64,000 nt of DNA, from NCBI RefSeq assembly GCF_014647115.1, contig NZ_BMOO01000001.1:496001-560000 (forward strand), read 5' to 3'. Source of the stretch: Halarchaeum rubridurum (GTDB taxonomy: Archaea > Halobacteriota > Halobacteria > Halobacteriales > Halobacteriaceae). A model generated the notes under the pieces. That model worked only from the letters and a program-made list of their open reading frames with translations. It made no database searches and was not told the DNA's origin. Position numbers and translations under genes: made by a program. Of this stretch, positions 32,403-40,967 are shown piece by piece; the stretch's first letter is position 1; every line of letters starts with the position of its first letter.

Positions 32403-33428
32403 ATGGCCGAGGTTCCCGAGACGATGGACGCACAGGTGATCCGCGAGCACGGCGACCCAGACGTCTTCGAGCACGCCGAACTCGACGTCCCCGAGGTCGA
32501 CGCGAACGAGGTGCTCGTCGAGGTCGCGGCGACGAGCGTCAATCCCGTAGACACGAAGATTCGCAGCGGCTTCGCCAGCGACCTCTGCCCGGACTTCCCC
32601 GCGGTCCTGCACGGCGACCTCGCCGGGGAGGTCGTGCAGGTCGGCGACGGTGTCGAGGACTTCGAGGTCGGCGACGAGGTGTACGGCTGTCCGGGCGGGC
32701 TCGCGGGCACGACGGGCGCGCTCGCCGAGTACGCGGCCGCGGACGCCGCGACGCTCGCGCACAAGCCCGACTCGCTCTCGATGCGCGAAGCCGCCGCGCT
32801 CCCGCTCGTGACGATCACGGCGTGGGACGGCCTCGTGACGCGCGCGGACGTCTCGCCCGGCGAGTCCGTCCTCGTCCACGGCGGCACCGGCGGCGTCGGC
32901 CACGTCGGCGTCCAACTGGCGAGCCTGGAGGGCGGCGTCGTGCACGCGACGGCCTCCACCGAGGAGAAGCGCGACCTCGCGCGCGACCTCGGCGCGGACC
33001 ACGCCTTCGACTACCACCGCGACGTCGACGACTACGTCGCGGAGTACACGGACGGCGAGGGCTTCGACGTCGTCTTCGACACCGTCGGCGCGGGCGCGGA
33101 CAACATCGGGACGGACTTCGCCGCCGCGGGCGTGAAGGGCCGCGTCGTCACCACCGTCTCGCGCGGCGAGGCCGACCTGAACCCCGTCCACTCGAAGGGG
33201 CTCAGCTTCGACACCGTGTTCATGCTCCTCCCGCTCATTCACGACGACCACGCCGGCCGCCTCCGCCACGGCGAGATACTGGCGCGCGTCGCCACGCTCG
33301 TCGACGAGGGCGACGTCACCCCGCACCTCGACGACACCGACTACGGCTTCGAGGAGGCCGCGGAGGCCCACCGCCGCCTCGAAGCCGGCGAACACGTCGG
33401 CAAGGTCACCGTCCGGGTCAAGGACTAA
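32403..33428 (+). CDS. zinc-independent MDR family oxidoreductase (quinone reductase-like)
   Basis: The 341-residue protein is a medium-chain dehydrogenase/reductase with the NADPH-binding loop VHGGTGGVGHVGVQLA, the catalytic-domain segment ATSVNPVDTKIRSGF, and SLSMREAAALPLVTITAWDGL. The catalytic zinc ligands of alcohol dehydrogenases are absent, which fits a quinone or enone reductase. The ATG at 32403 is used. A second in-frame ATG seven codons on (MDAQVIREHG) also resembles family starts. It lies 25 bases upstream of the isochorismatase-like gene on the same strand. Confidence 0.9.
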   Translation: MAEVPETMDAQVIREHGDPDVFEHAELDVPEVDANEVLVEVAATSVNPVDTKIRSGFASDLCPDFPAVLHGDLAGEVVQVGDGVEDFEVGDEVYGCPGGLAGTTGALAEYAAADAATLAHKPDSLSMREAAALPLVTITAWDGLVTRADVSPGESVLVHGGTGGVGHVGVQLASLEGGVVHATASTEEKRDLARDLGADHAFDYHRDVDDYVAEYTDGEGFDVVFDTVGAGADNIGTDFAAAGVKGRVVTTVSRGEADLNPVHSKGLSFDTVFMLLPLIHDDHAGRLRHGEILARVATLVDEGDVTPHLDDTDYGFEEAAEAHRRLEAGEHVGKVTVRVKD

Positions 33429-33453
33429 GCGCCTCGCGTCGCTCTCTTTCGCC

Positions 33454-34032
33454 ATGCCCGAGTTCGACCCCGACCGCACGGCGCTCGTCGTCGTCGACAT
33501 GCAAAAGGGCTTCTGTCACCCGGACGGCAGCCTCTACGCGCCCGCGAGCGGCGACGCCGTCGCACCCTGCGTCTCGCTCGCGGAACGCGCCCGCGACGCC
33601 GGCGCGAGCGTGCTCTACACCCGCGACGTCCACCCCGAGGGCCAGTTCGAGGGGAACCACGCCTACGACGAGTTCGAGCGCTGGGGCGAGCACGTCGTCG
33701 AGGGGTCGTGGGACGCCGAGCTGGTCGAGGAGCTCCCGGCGGCCGACCACGTCGTCGAGAAGCACACCTACGACGCCTTCCACGAGACCGAACTGGAGGG
33801 CTACCTCGACGCGCACGGCATCGACGACCTCGTCTTCTGCGGGACGCTCGCCAACGTCTGCGTCCTCCACACGGCCGCGAGCGCCGGCCTGCGTGACTAC
33901 CGGACCGTGATCGTCGAGGACGCGCTCGGCTACATCGAAGCGGACCACGAGGAGTACGCGACGGCGCACGCCGCGTGGCTGTTCGGCGAGACGGCGGCGC
34001 GCGACGACGTGGCGTTCGCAGCCGAGAGCTAG
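33454..34032 (+). CDS. isochorismatase-like cysteine hydrolase (possible nicotinamidase)
   Basis: The 192-residue protein has the Asp-Lys-Cys triad of the family: TALVVVDMQKGFCH (Asp15), EKHTYDAF (Lys) and CGTLANVCVLHTA (Cys). The metal-binding pattern in TRDVHPEGQFEGNH (Asp, His, His) is that of nicotinamidases, which release nicotinic acid for NAD salvage. Other amidase substrates are possible. It probably shares a transcript with the upstream reductase. Its TAG stop overlaps the stop of the convergent gene in a shared CTAG. Confidence 0.88.
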   Translation: MPEFDPDRTALVVVDMQKGFCHPDGSLYAPASGDAVAPCVSLAERARDAGASVLYTRDVHPEGQFEGNHAYDEFERWGEHVVEGSWDAELVEELPAADHVVEKHTYDAFHETELEGYLDAHGIDDLVFCGTLANVCVLHTAASAGLRDYRTVIVEDALGYIEADHEEYATAHAAWLFGETAARDDVAFAAES

Positions 34033-34493
34033 ACGTCCTGCTCGGGCGGCGTCGTGACGTTCGCGCGCCCGACGACGTAGAGCGCGGCGACGAGCGCGAG
34101 CAGGAGGAGGGCGTAGCCCGCGGCGGCGACCGTCGCCTCCGTCGGCGAGCCGTAGTCGCCGGAGTGGAAGCTGATGACCTTCCGCGCGACGGCGATGAGC
34201 CCCGCGGCGATGACGATGCGGATGACGCTCTGTTCTTGGGCGTACGCGACGATGGTCTGGAAGATTTCGACGATGATGAAGAGGAGGAGGATGTCGTCGA
34301 TGAGCCCGATTATCGCCGCGGTGTCCGTAATCGCGCCGGTGCGGACGAGCGTGACTATCTGGAGGAGGAAGTCGAAGACGCCGACCGCGAAGAGCCCGAC
34401 GAGCACGAAAGCGGCCGCGACTTCCAGGTAGCGCATCAGTCGCTCGGAGACGTCGACGAAGTCGTCCACGGTCGGTGCGTTCGACGCGTCCAT
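34029..34493 (-). CDS. PsiE-like membrane protein (154 aa)
   Basis: The protein has four hydrophobic segments (about residues 24-50, 60-78, 87-105 and 122-142), with IDDILLLFIIVEIFQTIVAY as its clearest match to the phosphate-starvation-inducible PsiE family. The biochemical function of that family is unknown. It lies at the plasma membrane. It overlaps the convergent isochorismatase-like gene by four bases. A TATA-like box at 34518-34527 fits a leaderless mRNA. Confidence 0.8.
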   Translation of the reverse strand: MDASNAPTVDDFVDVSERLMRYLEVAAAFVLVGLFAVGVFDFLLQIVTLVRTGAITDTAAIIGLIDDILLLFIIVEIFQTIVAYAQEQSVIRIVIAAGLIAVARKVISFHSGDYGSPTEATVAAAGYALLLLALVAALYVVGRANVTTPPEQDV

Positions 34494-34517
34494 CACCCGT
34501 ACCGTGGGCCCCGGGAC

Positions 34518-34527
34518 GGATAAAGCG
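34518..34527 (-). promoter_or_regulatory. TATA-like box for the PsiE-like gene
   Basis: On the minus strand GCTTTATCCG is centred about 29 bases upstream of the ATG at 34493. Confidence 0.5.
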
Positions 34528-34644
34528 TCGCGCCAGAGAGCGGGGATGGGCGAGGGGGTGGGGCGCGGACCGGAGCACGCCGCGCGCGAGCGTCGCGCGG
34601 CGGGCGTCGGAACGCGGGGCACGCGGAGCGCGGGCGTGCCGTCA

Positions 34645-34652
34645 GCTTTAGG
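34645..34652 (+). promoter_or_regulatory. TATA-like box for pyrC
   Basis: GCTTTAGG sits about 28 bases upstream of the pyrC ATG in a GC-rich region (34494-34675) that otherwise holds no visible gene. Confidence 0.45.
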
Positions 34653-34675
34653 CGCGCGAGCGCCGACGCCCCGGT

Positions 34676-35953
34676 ATGCGCGTGATACGCGACGCGACGC
34701 TCGCGGACGGCCGGGTCCGCGACGTCCGCCTCGACGGCGAGCAGATCGACGCGGTCGGCGTGGACCTCGACGGCACGGTGAACATCGAGGCCGACGAGCG
34801 CCTCCTCCTCCCCGGGGCCATCGACGCCCACGTCCACTTCCGCCAGCCCGGCGCGGGCCACAAGGAGACGTGGGCGACGGGAAGCCGCTCGGCCGCGGCG
34901 GGCGGCGTCACGACCGTCGTCGACCAGCCGAACACCGACCCGCCGACCGTCACGGGCGCGGCCTACGACGAGAAGGAGTCGTTCGCGGCCGACTCGCTCG
35001 TCGACTACGGGCTCAACGGCGGCGTCACCGAGGCCTGGGACCCCGACGCGCTCTTCGGGCGGCCGCTGTTCGCGCTCGGCGAGGTCTTCCTCGCCGACTC
35101 GACGGGCGAGATGGGTATCGACGCGGAGCTGTTCGCGGACGCCGTCGAGCGCGCCGCCGCGGCGGGCGTCCCCGTCACCGTCCACGCGGAGGACGCGACG
35201 CTGTTCGACGAGGAGGCGACGGCGCGCGAGGACGCGGACGCGTGGAGCGCCTACCGGCGCGCGGAGGCCGAAATCGTCGCCGCCGAACGCACCGCCGAGG
35301 TCGCCGCGGACGCGGACGCGCAGGTCCACCTCGCGCACACCTCGACGCCCGAGGCCGTCGACGTCACCGCCGACGCCGGCCTCACCTGCGAGGCGACGCC
35401 CCACCACCTCCTCCTCTCGCGCGACGACTACGACGACCTCGGGACGTTCGGGCGGATGAACCCGCCGCTGCGGAGCGAGAACCGCCGCGCGGAGCTGTTC
35501 GAGCGCCTCGTCGACGGGACGCTCGACGTCGTCGCCACCGACCACGCGCCCCATACCCGCGCGGAGAAGGACACGGACGTCTGGCACGCGCCCTCGGGCG
35601 TCCCGGGCGTCGAGACGATGGTGCCGCTCCTCCTCGCCGCGACGCGCCACACGGAGCTCACGACCGAGCGCGTGCGCGACGTCACCGCGCGCAACCCCGC
35701 GGAGCTGTTCGGCGTCGCCGGAAAGGGCCGAGTCGCGCCGGGGTGCGACGCCGACCTCGCGCTCTACGACACGACCGACGTGACCGAAATCGACGGCGAC
35801 GACCTCCACTCGAAGTGCGGGTGGACGCCGTTCGCGGGCTTCGAGGGCGTCTTCCCCGTCTGGACGATGCGCCGCGGCGAGCGTGTGTGGGACGCCCCCG
35901 AGGCGGCGTTCGGGGACCGGAACGGGACGAACGTCCGCGAGCGCGCACCGTAA
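34676..35953 (+). CDS. pyrC: dihydroorotase
   Basis: The 425-residue amidohydrolase closes carbamoyl aspartate to dihydroorotate in pyrimidine synthesis. Metal ligands appear in GAIDAHVHFRQPG, VTVHAED and QVHLAHTSTPEA, with the catalytic aspartate in VVATDHAPHT. The family C-terminus SKCGWTPFAGFEGVFPVWTM is intact. This is the type I (allB/pyrC-like) length. It is monocistronic with its own TATA-like box, and followed after 75 bases by a YihY-type gene. Confidence 0.94.
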   Translation: MRVIRDATLADGRVRDVRLDGEQIDAVGVDLDGTVNIEADERLLLPGAIDAHVHFRQPGAGHKETWATGSRSAAAGGVTTVVDQPNTDPPTVTGAAYDEKESFAADSLVDYGLNGGVTEAWDPDALFGRPLFALGEVFLADSTGEMGIDAELFADAVERAAAAGVPVTVHAEDATLFDEEATAREDADAWSAYRRAEAEIVAAERTAEVAADADAQVHLAHTSTPEAVDVTADAGLTCEATPHHLLLSRDDYDDLGTFGRMNPPLRSENRRAELFERLVDGTLDVVATDHAPHTRAEKDTDVWHAPSGVPGVETMVPLLLAATRHTELTTERVRDVTARNPAELFGVAGKGRVAPGCDADLALYDTTDVTEIDGDDLHSKCGWTPFAGFEGVFPVWTMRRGERVWDAPEAAFGDRNGTNVRERAP

Positions 35954-36028
35954 CGGACGGTCGGCAGAGCGGCGAACCGGCGTTCTGGAGCCCGAACGTT
36001 CAACCGCGGGACGCCCGACGGGGCGGAC

Positions 36029-36853
36029 ATGGCCGACTCGACGCTTGGTACCGTCCGCGAGGCGACGCTGGAGACGGTCGCGGTCGTCCGCGAGCGCAAC
36101 CTCACGTTCGTCGCGGGTGCCATCGCGTACGCGGCGTTCGTCTCGCTCGTGCCGCTGCTCGTGCTCGTCTTCGCGCTCGCGGCGGCGCTGCGCGGCCCGG
36201 CGACCGCCGACGCCGTCGTCGCCGCGCTCCAGGGGTTCCTCTCACCGAACGCCGCCGACCTCCTCCGAGGTGCGCTCACGAACCGCACGGGCGCGTTCGG
36301 CACGTCGCTGCTCGGCGTCGTCCTCCTCGCGTGGAGCGCGCTGAAGGTCTTTCGCGGGCTGAACACGGCGTTCGCGGTCGTCTACGGCGAGGAGGACGCG
36401 GGTCTCGTCGGCGCGGTCCGGGACGGCCTCGTCGCGCTCGGCTGTCTCGCCGTCGCCGCGGTGGGGCTCGTCGGCGTCGGCACGGCGCTCGCGCTCGTCG
36501 TCGACCGACTCGTCCTCGACCTGCTCGCCCCCGTCCTCCTGCTCGTCGGGCTGACCGTGGCGTTCTGCCCGCTCTACTACGTCCTCCCGGACACGCCGGT
36601 GACGCTCCGCGAGGCCCTTCCGGGGGCGTTCGTCGCCGCGACCGGGTGGCTCGCCTTCGGGGCGCTCTTTCGCGTCTACGTCGCCTACGCCGGCGACAGC
36701 CAGGCCTACGGTGTCCTCGGCGGCGTCATGCTGCTCCTCACGTGGCTCTACGTCGCCGCGCTCGTCCTGCTCGTCGGCGCGGTCGTGAACGCCGTCCTCG
36801 GCGGGCGATTGGTGGAGGGTCAGGACGCCGTCGGCGACGACGACGACGATTGA
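36029..36853 (+). CDS. YihY/BrkB-type membrane protein
   Basis: The 274-residue protein has six hydrophobic segments and the family hallmarks GAIAYAAFVSLVPLLVLVFA near the N-terminus, ALKVFRGLNTAFAVVYGEE, and GALFRVYVAYAGDSQAYGVLGG with LTWLYVAALVLL at the C-terminal end. It ends in a run of aspartates. Members lie in the plasma membrane. Their molecular role is unsettled despite an old, incorrect RNase BN label. It is convergent with the gene at 36857, three bases apart. Confidence 0.9.
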   Translation: MADSTLGTVREATLETVAVVRERNLTFVAGAIAYAAFVSLVPLLVLVFALAAALRGPATADAVVAALQGFLSPNAADLLRGALTNRTGAFGTSLLGVVLLAWSALKVFRGLNTAFAVVYGEEDAGLVGAVRDGLVALGCLAVAAVGLVGVGTALALVVDRLVLDLLAPVLLLVGLTVAFCPLYYVLPDTPVTLREALPGAFVAATGWLAFGALFRVYVAYAGDSQAYGVLGGVMLLLTWLYVAALVLLVGAVVNAVLGGRLVEGQDAVGDDDDD

Positions 36854-36856
36854 CGC

Positions 36857-37621
36857 TCAGTCGTCGGCCTCGCTCATCTCGTGGCCGCAGTTCGGGCAGG
36901 TGGCCTCGGAGTGGCGGAGTTCGTCGCTGGCCTCCCGGACGTCGCGCATCACCTCGGAGATGCGGTCCTCGGCGTCGAGTTCCTCCTCGACGGAGAGTTC
37001 GACGCCCTCGACTTCGAGGAGGAACTTCGCCACCTCCGTCGACTCGTACATCAGGTCGTCGAGTTCGTCCGCGGTGAAGAAGTCGCTCATCGCGCCGTAG
37101 AGGAACGTGGCGCCCGCCTTCGTCACCTTCTCCTCGAACGCCGCGCGGGCCTGATTGACGGCCTGGGGCGTGTACGTGTCCGTCATGAACGGGACGAGTT
37201 CGGGGAGGTTCTCGCCGATCTTCGTCATCTCGACGCCCGTCTCCGTGCGGAAGTCCGCGCAGAGTCGCGCGATGGCCCACTCGCGGGCCGTGATGTAGGT
37301 GCGCTCGCGGAGGAAGTCGTTGACGCGCTCGTACTGTGCGCCGTCGACCTTCTTGAAGCGGTCGTACTTCCGGACGTCGTCGGGGACGCCGGGCGTCGGC
37401 TCGGCGTCGGCGTCGTCGCTATCCGTCGCGTCGCCGTTCGTCGTCGCGTCGCCGTTCGTCGTCGCGTCACCACTCGTCGCGTCACCACTCGTCGCGTCGC
37501 CGTTCGTCGTCGCGTCACCACTCGTCGCGTCGCCGTTCGTCGCGTCGTTGTCCGCCGCGTCGTCGTCCGTCGCGCCGTCCACCGCCGCGTCGGCCCCGTC
37601 GACGTCGCCCTGCTCGGTCAT
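36857..37621 (-). CDS. conserved haloarchaeal protein with Gly-Asp-Ala-Thr repeats
   Basis: The first 75 residues are acidic low complexity with repeated GDATTN and GDATSG units. The conserved domain (about 80-240) begins [20 protein letters not shown] and includes [20 protein letters not shown] and [21 protein letters not shown] recall it as DUF5806 of haloarchaea, a number I cannot check. The tail has CPNCGH, half of a zinc ribbon. It is probably cytoplasmic, function unknown. The ATG at 37621 is the only start before the repeats. Confidence 0.78.
   Translation of the reverse strand: MTEQGDVDGADAAVDGATDDDAADNDATNGDATSGDATTNGDATSGDATSGDATTNGDATTNGDATDSDDADAEPTPGVPDDVRKYDRFKKVDGAQYERVNDFLRERTYITAREWAIARLCADFRTETGVEMTKIGENLPELVPFMTDTYTPQAVNQARAAFEEKVTKAGATFLYGAMSDFFTADELDDLMYESTEVAKFLLEVEGVELSVEEELDAEDRISEVMRDVREASDELRHSEATCPNCGHEMSEADD
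37425..37548 (-). repeat. in-gene tandem repeats (15- and 18-base units)
   Basis: Units beginning GTCGCGTC alternate between an 18-base form (ending CGCCGTTCGTC) and a 15-base form (ending ACCACTC). They encode GDATTN and GDATSG blocks near the N-terminus of the gene at 36857-37621. Confidence 0.85.
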
Positions 37622-37690
37622 ACCCGCCCTACCCGAGAAACGGGCAAAAGCGTGTCGCCGGCCCTCGCGGCCGCTCCGGGGTTTCGACGC

Positions 37691-37699
37691 GCTTTTAGG
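37691..37699 (+). promoter_or_regulatory. TATA-like box for rps6e
   Basis: GCTTTTAGG is centred about 27 bases upstream of the ATG at 37722, giving a leaderless transcript. Confidence 0.5.
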
Positions 37700-37721
37700 T
37701 CGCGCAGCCGGGAGTACGCGT

Positions 37722-38135
37722 ATGGCTACGTTCAACGTCGTGGTCGCCGACCCCGCGGAAGGGGCGGCGTACCCGATCGAGGTCGAGGGACAGGACGCGA
37801 ATCGCTTCATCGGTCGGAATATCGGCGACGAGGTCGACGGTGACGCCGTTGGACTGACCGGCTGCACGCTCGAGATCACCGGCGGCTCCGACGAGGCCGG
37901 TCGCCCGATGCGCGGCGACGTCTCCGGGCCGGGTCTGGAGAGCGTCCTCGTCAAGGAGGAGAGCGTCGGCTACAATCCCGAGCGCGACGGCGAGCGCCGC
38001 CGTATCAGCGTCCGCGGGAGCGAGGTCTCCGACGCCACCGTCCAGATCAACGCGAAGGTCACGGAGACCGGCGACGAGTCCGTCGCGTCCCTCCTCGGCG
38101 AGGACGAGGAGGAGGCGGACGAAGCCGACGAGTAA
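37722..38135 (+). CDS. rps6e: 30S ribosomal protein S6e
   Basis: The 137-residue protein has the S6e core: [37 protein letters not shown] and [20 protein letters not shown]. This family is found in archaea and eukaryotes and belongs to the small ribosomal subunit. The eukaryotic phosphorylated tail is absent and replaced by an acidic halophilic tail. The gene is monocistronic. A T-rich stretch at 38152-38161 follows and may end the transcript. Confidence 0.95.
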   Translation: MATFNVVVADPAEGAAYPIEVEGQDANRFIGRNIGDEVDGDAVGLTGCTLEITGGSDEAGRPMRGDVSGPGLESVLVKEESVGYNPERDGERRRISVRGSEVSDATVQINAKVTETGDESVASLLGEDEEEADEADE

Positions 38136-38182
38136 CGCGTCGAACGCACGTCACTTTTCTTGCGCGAGCAGGTAGGGAGGGT

Positions 38183-38614
38183 ATGACCGACAGGTACACC
38201 GAGTTCCTCGCGGGCGAACGCCACGAGGACGTCGCGCTCTACCTCACCGAGGACGTCGTGGACAACGTCGCCGCGCTCGCGGACCGGGACGACGCGGTCG
38301 CGTACGACGACGGCGTCGTGCTCGTCGTCGACGGCGAGAAGGGCCGCGGCGTCTTCCAGAAGACGACGGGGATGGCCGCGATGGAGTTCGCACAGGAGGC
38401 GATGGGCGCGGACGGCCACGTCGACCGGGACCTCGCGGGCGGCGACTGCCCGGAAGCCGGCGACGGCGAGGGCCACGACGTCTCCTTCGTCTTCGCGTTC
38501 ACCGAAGAACAGAACGAGGAGGTCGGCGGGCTCTACGCCGAGGGGGCCGTCGTCCACGCCTACGCGCACTGCGAGTGCGGCGCGAGCTACTCCGAGCGGT
38601 GGCTGTGTGAGTAG
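38183..38614 (+). CDS. conserved haloarchaeal protein with C-terminal Cys motif (143 aa)
   Basis: The soluble acidic protein begins MTDRYTEFLAGERHEDVALY and has a central segment VVLVVDGEKGRGVFQKTTGM. The C-terminus contains HCECGASYSERWLC, three cysteines and a histidine that could bind metal. I recall this as a haloarchaeal DUF (DUF5807, unverified) without known function. Its TAG stop lies inside the first copy of a 74-base hairpin repeat that follows directly. Confidence 0.75.
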   Translation: MTDRYTEFLAGERHEDVALYLTEDVVDNVAALADRDDAVAYDDGVVLVVDGEKGRGVFQKTTGMAAMEFAQEAMGADGHVDRDLAGGDCPEAGDGEGHDVSFVFAFTEEQNEEVGGLYAEGAVVHAYAHCECGASYSERWLCE

Positions 38615-38812
38615 CGCGGAGCCGTAGGCTCCGCGAGAAAGCGAGCGGGAGCGAACCGTGTGAGCGACACGCGAGTAGCGCGGTTCCGAGCGGCAGCGAG
38701 GAACCGCGATGGAGCGAGCGCTGAGCAACGCGAGGCGCGAGTAGCGCGGAGCCGTCGGCTCCGCGAGAAAGCGAGCGGGAGCGAACCGTGTGAGCGACAC
38801 GCGAGTGGCGCG
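38609..38812. repeat. duplicated 74-base hairpin repeat starting at a stop codon
   Basis: Two copies (38609-38682 and 38739-38812, 130 bases apart) match at 72 of 74 positions. Each contains CGCGGAGCC/GGCTCCGCG, a nine-base-pair hairpin with a three-base loop (38615-38635 and 38745-38765). Between the copies lies GCGGTTCC...GGAACCGC, the hairpin type also found near 23590-23615. No gene is visible in 38615-38853. Confidence 0.88.
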
Positions 38813-38853
38813 CTCTTCGAGCGATAGGGAGGAACCGCGACGAGACGAGCGCG

Positions 38854-39954
38854 CTACTCGTCGGCGCTCTCGGCGGGTTCGTCGGGGAGCGTGCGGAAGG
38901 CGTTGAGGATGACCTGGGTGGCGACGGCGCCGCCGGTCGTCCAGTGGTTCGCGTAGTCGAGCATGTCGTCGTAGATGTCGGGCTTGCAGCCGGCGGCCTG
39001 CGGGTGGCCGCCGCCGTTGACCTGCCGGGCGACCTCGTGGCAGCGCTCGAAGTCCTCACTGCCGCGGATGGACGCGGAACCCGCGGGCTTGACGATGACG
39101 GCGGCGTCGGCGCCCCGTTCGCGGAGTTCGTCGGCAACCTCGTTCTGCGAGCACCGGCCGTAGGTGACGCCGACCGTGACCTCCTCGTCGGCGACGGTGA
39201 GGGTGCGGAGTTCGGCGCGGGAGAGGGCCTTCTCGATGAGGTCGCGTTTCTCGACGCGCTCGGCTTCGAGGAATTCGAGGACCTCCTCGGGGAGGTCGGG
39301 GCCGTGCTCGCGGACCGTCTCGACGTACTCCTCGTCGTCGGCGCGGTGGGAGTAGTCGGAGAGGTCGTCGCTGCGGGGGTCCTCCTTCAGCCAGAGGTCG
39401 TGGTCGCGGGTGACGGCGGCGAGTTCGACGAGGTGGCGGGGGAGGTCGGCGTCGAGGGAGCGGACGGCGACGTCGGCGGTGCACTCCTCGTCGGAGTCAC
39501 CGATGACGAGCTCGACGCCGGCGGCGCGGACCCGCTCGGCCGCCTCGGCGGTCCACTGGTGGTGGTCGTACCAGTGAACGGCGTCGGCGTGCGCGACGAG
39601 GCGTTCGAGTTCGTCGCGGACGTAGGCGTACTCGTCGGGGCAGAGGTCGCAGACGTAGACGGTGACGCCCGCGGGGGCGTAGTCGGCGACGCGGTCGAGG
39701 CCGTCCTCGAGGTTGTGCGGGCCGGCGGGCACGAGGGCGGCGTCGCCGTGGACCTCGCGGACGAGCGCGGCACAGGCGAGGCCGTCGGCGTCGGGGTCGG
39801 CCACGACGACGACGTCCGCGCCGTCGAGGCGGTCGCGCATCTCGCGCTCCGTCTCGGCCTCGGAGACGTCGTCGGGGACGAAGAAGCCCCGCCCCGGGAG
39901 GCGGGATTTGCGTTCGAGCGAGAGGGTATCGTCGTCGATGACCCGGTCTTTCAT
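38854..39954 (-). CDS. DHH family phosphoesterase
   Basis: The 366-residue protein has the DHH-domain motifs VVVVADPDADGLACA, YVCDLCPDEYAY (metal-binding aspartate) and HWYDHHQWT, and the DHHA1 motif NGGGHPQAAGC. Such proteins act as oligonucleotide 3'-5' exonucleases (RecJ/NrnA-like) or hydrolyse small phosphoesters with Mn2+. The size fits archaeal single-strand nucleases of the GAN/NrnA type, but substrate is open. It stands alone on the minus strand, 37 bases downstream of a universal stress gene. Confidence 0.88.
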   Translation of the reverse strand: MKDRVIDDDTLSLERKSRLPGRGFFVPDDVSEAETEREMRDRLDGADVVVVADPDADGLACAALVREVHGDAALVPAGPHNLEDGLDRVADYAPAGVTVYVCDLCPDEYAYVRDELERLVAHADAVHWYDHHQWTAEAAERVRAAGVELVIGDSDEECTADVAVRSLDADLPRHLVELAAVTRDHDLWLKEDPRSDDLSDYSHRADDEEYVETVREHGPDLPEEVLEFLEAERVEKRDLIEKALSRAELRTLTVADEEVTVGVTYGRCSQNEVADELRERGADAAVIVKPAGSASIRGSEDFERCHEVARQVNGGGHPQAAGCKPDIYDDMLDYANHWTTGGAVATQVILNAFRTLPDEPAESADE

Positions 39955-39991
39955 ACCGGGGGAAGCGCGGCGAGGGAGAAGAACCCGGCGG

Positions 39992-40438
39992 TTACGCGGC
40001 CTCCTCGGTCTCGTCAGTTTCGAGGCGGCGAACGGTCAGGACGGGGACCGGGGAGTCCCGAACGACGCGCTCGGCGACGGAGCCGATGAGGAGGCGGTTC
40101 TCGCCGTGTCGCCCGCGCGTCCCGGTGGCGACGACGTCGGCGTCGATCTCGCGGGCGTACGAGAGAATCTCGTCGGCGGGCCGTCCCTCGCGGACCGCGG
40201 TGGTGACCGGGCCGTCGGCGCGTTCGGCGACGTCGGCGAGGGCGTCCTCGGCGCGCTCGTCGAGCGCGTCCGCCATCTCCGCGCGGAGGTCGTCGGGGGT
40301 GGTGTCGAGCGCGCCCGTGTCGACGACGGAGAGCGCGTGGACGTCGGCGTCGAAGCGGGCGGCGAGGTCGAGGGCGGCGTCGACGGCGCGCCTCACGCTC
40401 TCCGACCCGTCGGTGGCGACGACAACGGTGTCGATCAT
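39992..40438 (-). CDS. universal stress protein A family
   Basis: The 148-residue UspA domain begins MIDTVVVATDGSES and ends with the ATP-binding motif GTRGRHGENRLLIGSVAERV followed by SPVPVLTVR. The G-2X-G-9X-G[ST] pattern is complete, so it should bind ATP. The role is generic stress protection. It is divergent from a second usp gene with 76 bases between the starts, and upstream of the DHH gene on the same strand. Confidence 0.93.
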   Translation of the reverse strand: MIDTVVVATDGSESVRRAVDAALDLAARFDADVHALSVVDTGALDTTPDDLRAEMADALDERAEDALADVAERADGPVTTAVREGRPADEILSYAREIDADVVATGTRGRHGENRLLIGSVAERVVRDSPVPVLTVRRLETDETEEAA

Positions 40439-40514
40439 GTGCGGGACGTCGCCGCGTCCGCACTTAACTCCACTCCTCGGTGGGCTTTTGGTGGCGGCCG
40501 CCGGAGACGCCGAC

Positions 40515-40967
40515 ATGAGCCTCGAAGTCGGGACGGTCCTCGTCCCCGTGGACGGGAGCGACGCCTCCGGGACCGCCGCGGAGTACGCGGTCGCGGTCGC
40601 CGAGCGCTACGACGCCGACGTGCACGCGCTCTTCGTCCTCGGCGACGACGTCGCGCGGAGCATCGTGGACGGCGACGTGGACGAGGACGGGATCGCGGAC
40701 GCCCACCAGTCGTTCCTCGCCGACGTCCGCGAGCTCGCGGACGCCGCGGACGTCACGCTCGGCACCTCCGTCATGCACGGCTTCTCGACGCGGCGCAAGA
40801 CCCACCACCCGGGGAGCGTCATCCTCGACTGCGCGGACGACGTCGACGCGGACTTCCTCGTGATGCCCCGCGAGGCGCGTTCGAGCGTCGACCCCCCGGG
40901 AACGGTGCTGGAGAAGGTCGCGGAGTACGTGTTGCTCTACGCGAGTCAGCCCGTGTTGTCCGTCTGA
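40515..40967 (+). CDS. universal stress protein-like, divergent ATP motif
   Basis: The 150-residue protein begins MSLEVGTVLVPVDGSDASG, clearly a UspA N-terminus, and ends VLEKVAEYVLLYASQPVLSV. The usual G-2X-G-9X-G[ST] loop reads MPREARSSVDPPGTVLEK, so the glycines are largely lost and ATP binding is doubtful. It overlaps the 3' end of the convergent acetyltransferase gene by 22 bases. Confidence 0.88.
   Translation: MSLEVGTVLVPVDGSDASGTAAEYAVAVAERYDADVHALFVLGDDVARSIVDGDVDEDGIADAHQSFLADVRELADAADVTLGTSVMHGFSTRRKTHHPGSVILDCADDVDADFLVMPREARSSVDPPGTVLEKVAEYVLLYASQPVLSV

Noticed and set aside
34494-34675. A gene in the 182-base gap before pyrC
   Set aside because: No frame has a sensible start or composition. 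Only the two divergent TATA-like boxes are supported.
40515-40967. Frameshifted or broken universal stress gene because of the lost glycine loop
   Set aside because: The frame is intact from a normal UspA start to a normal UspA end, so it is a divergent paralogue rather than a pseudogene.
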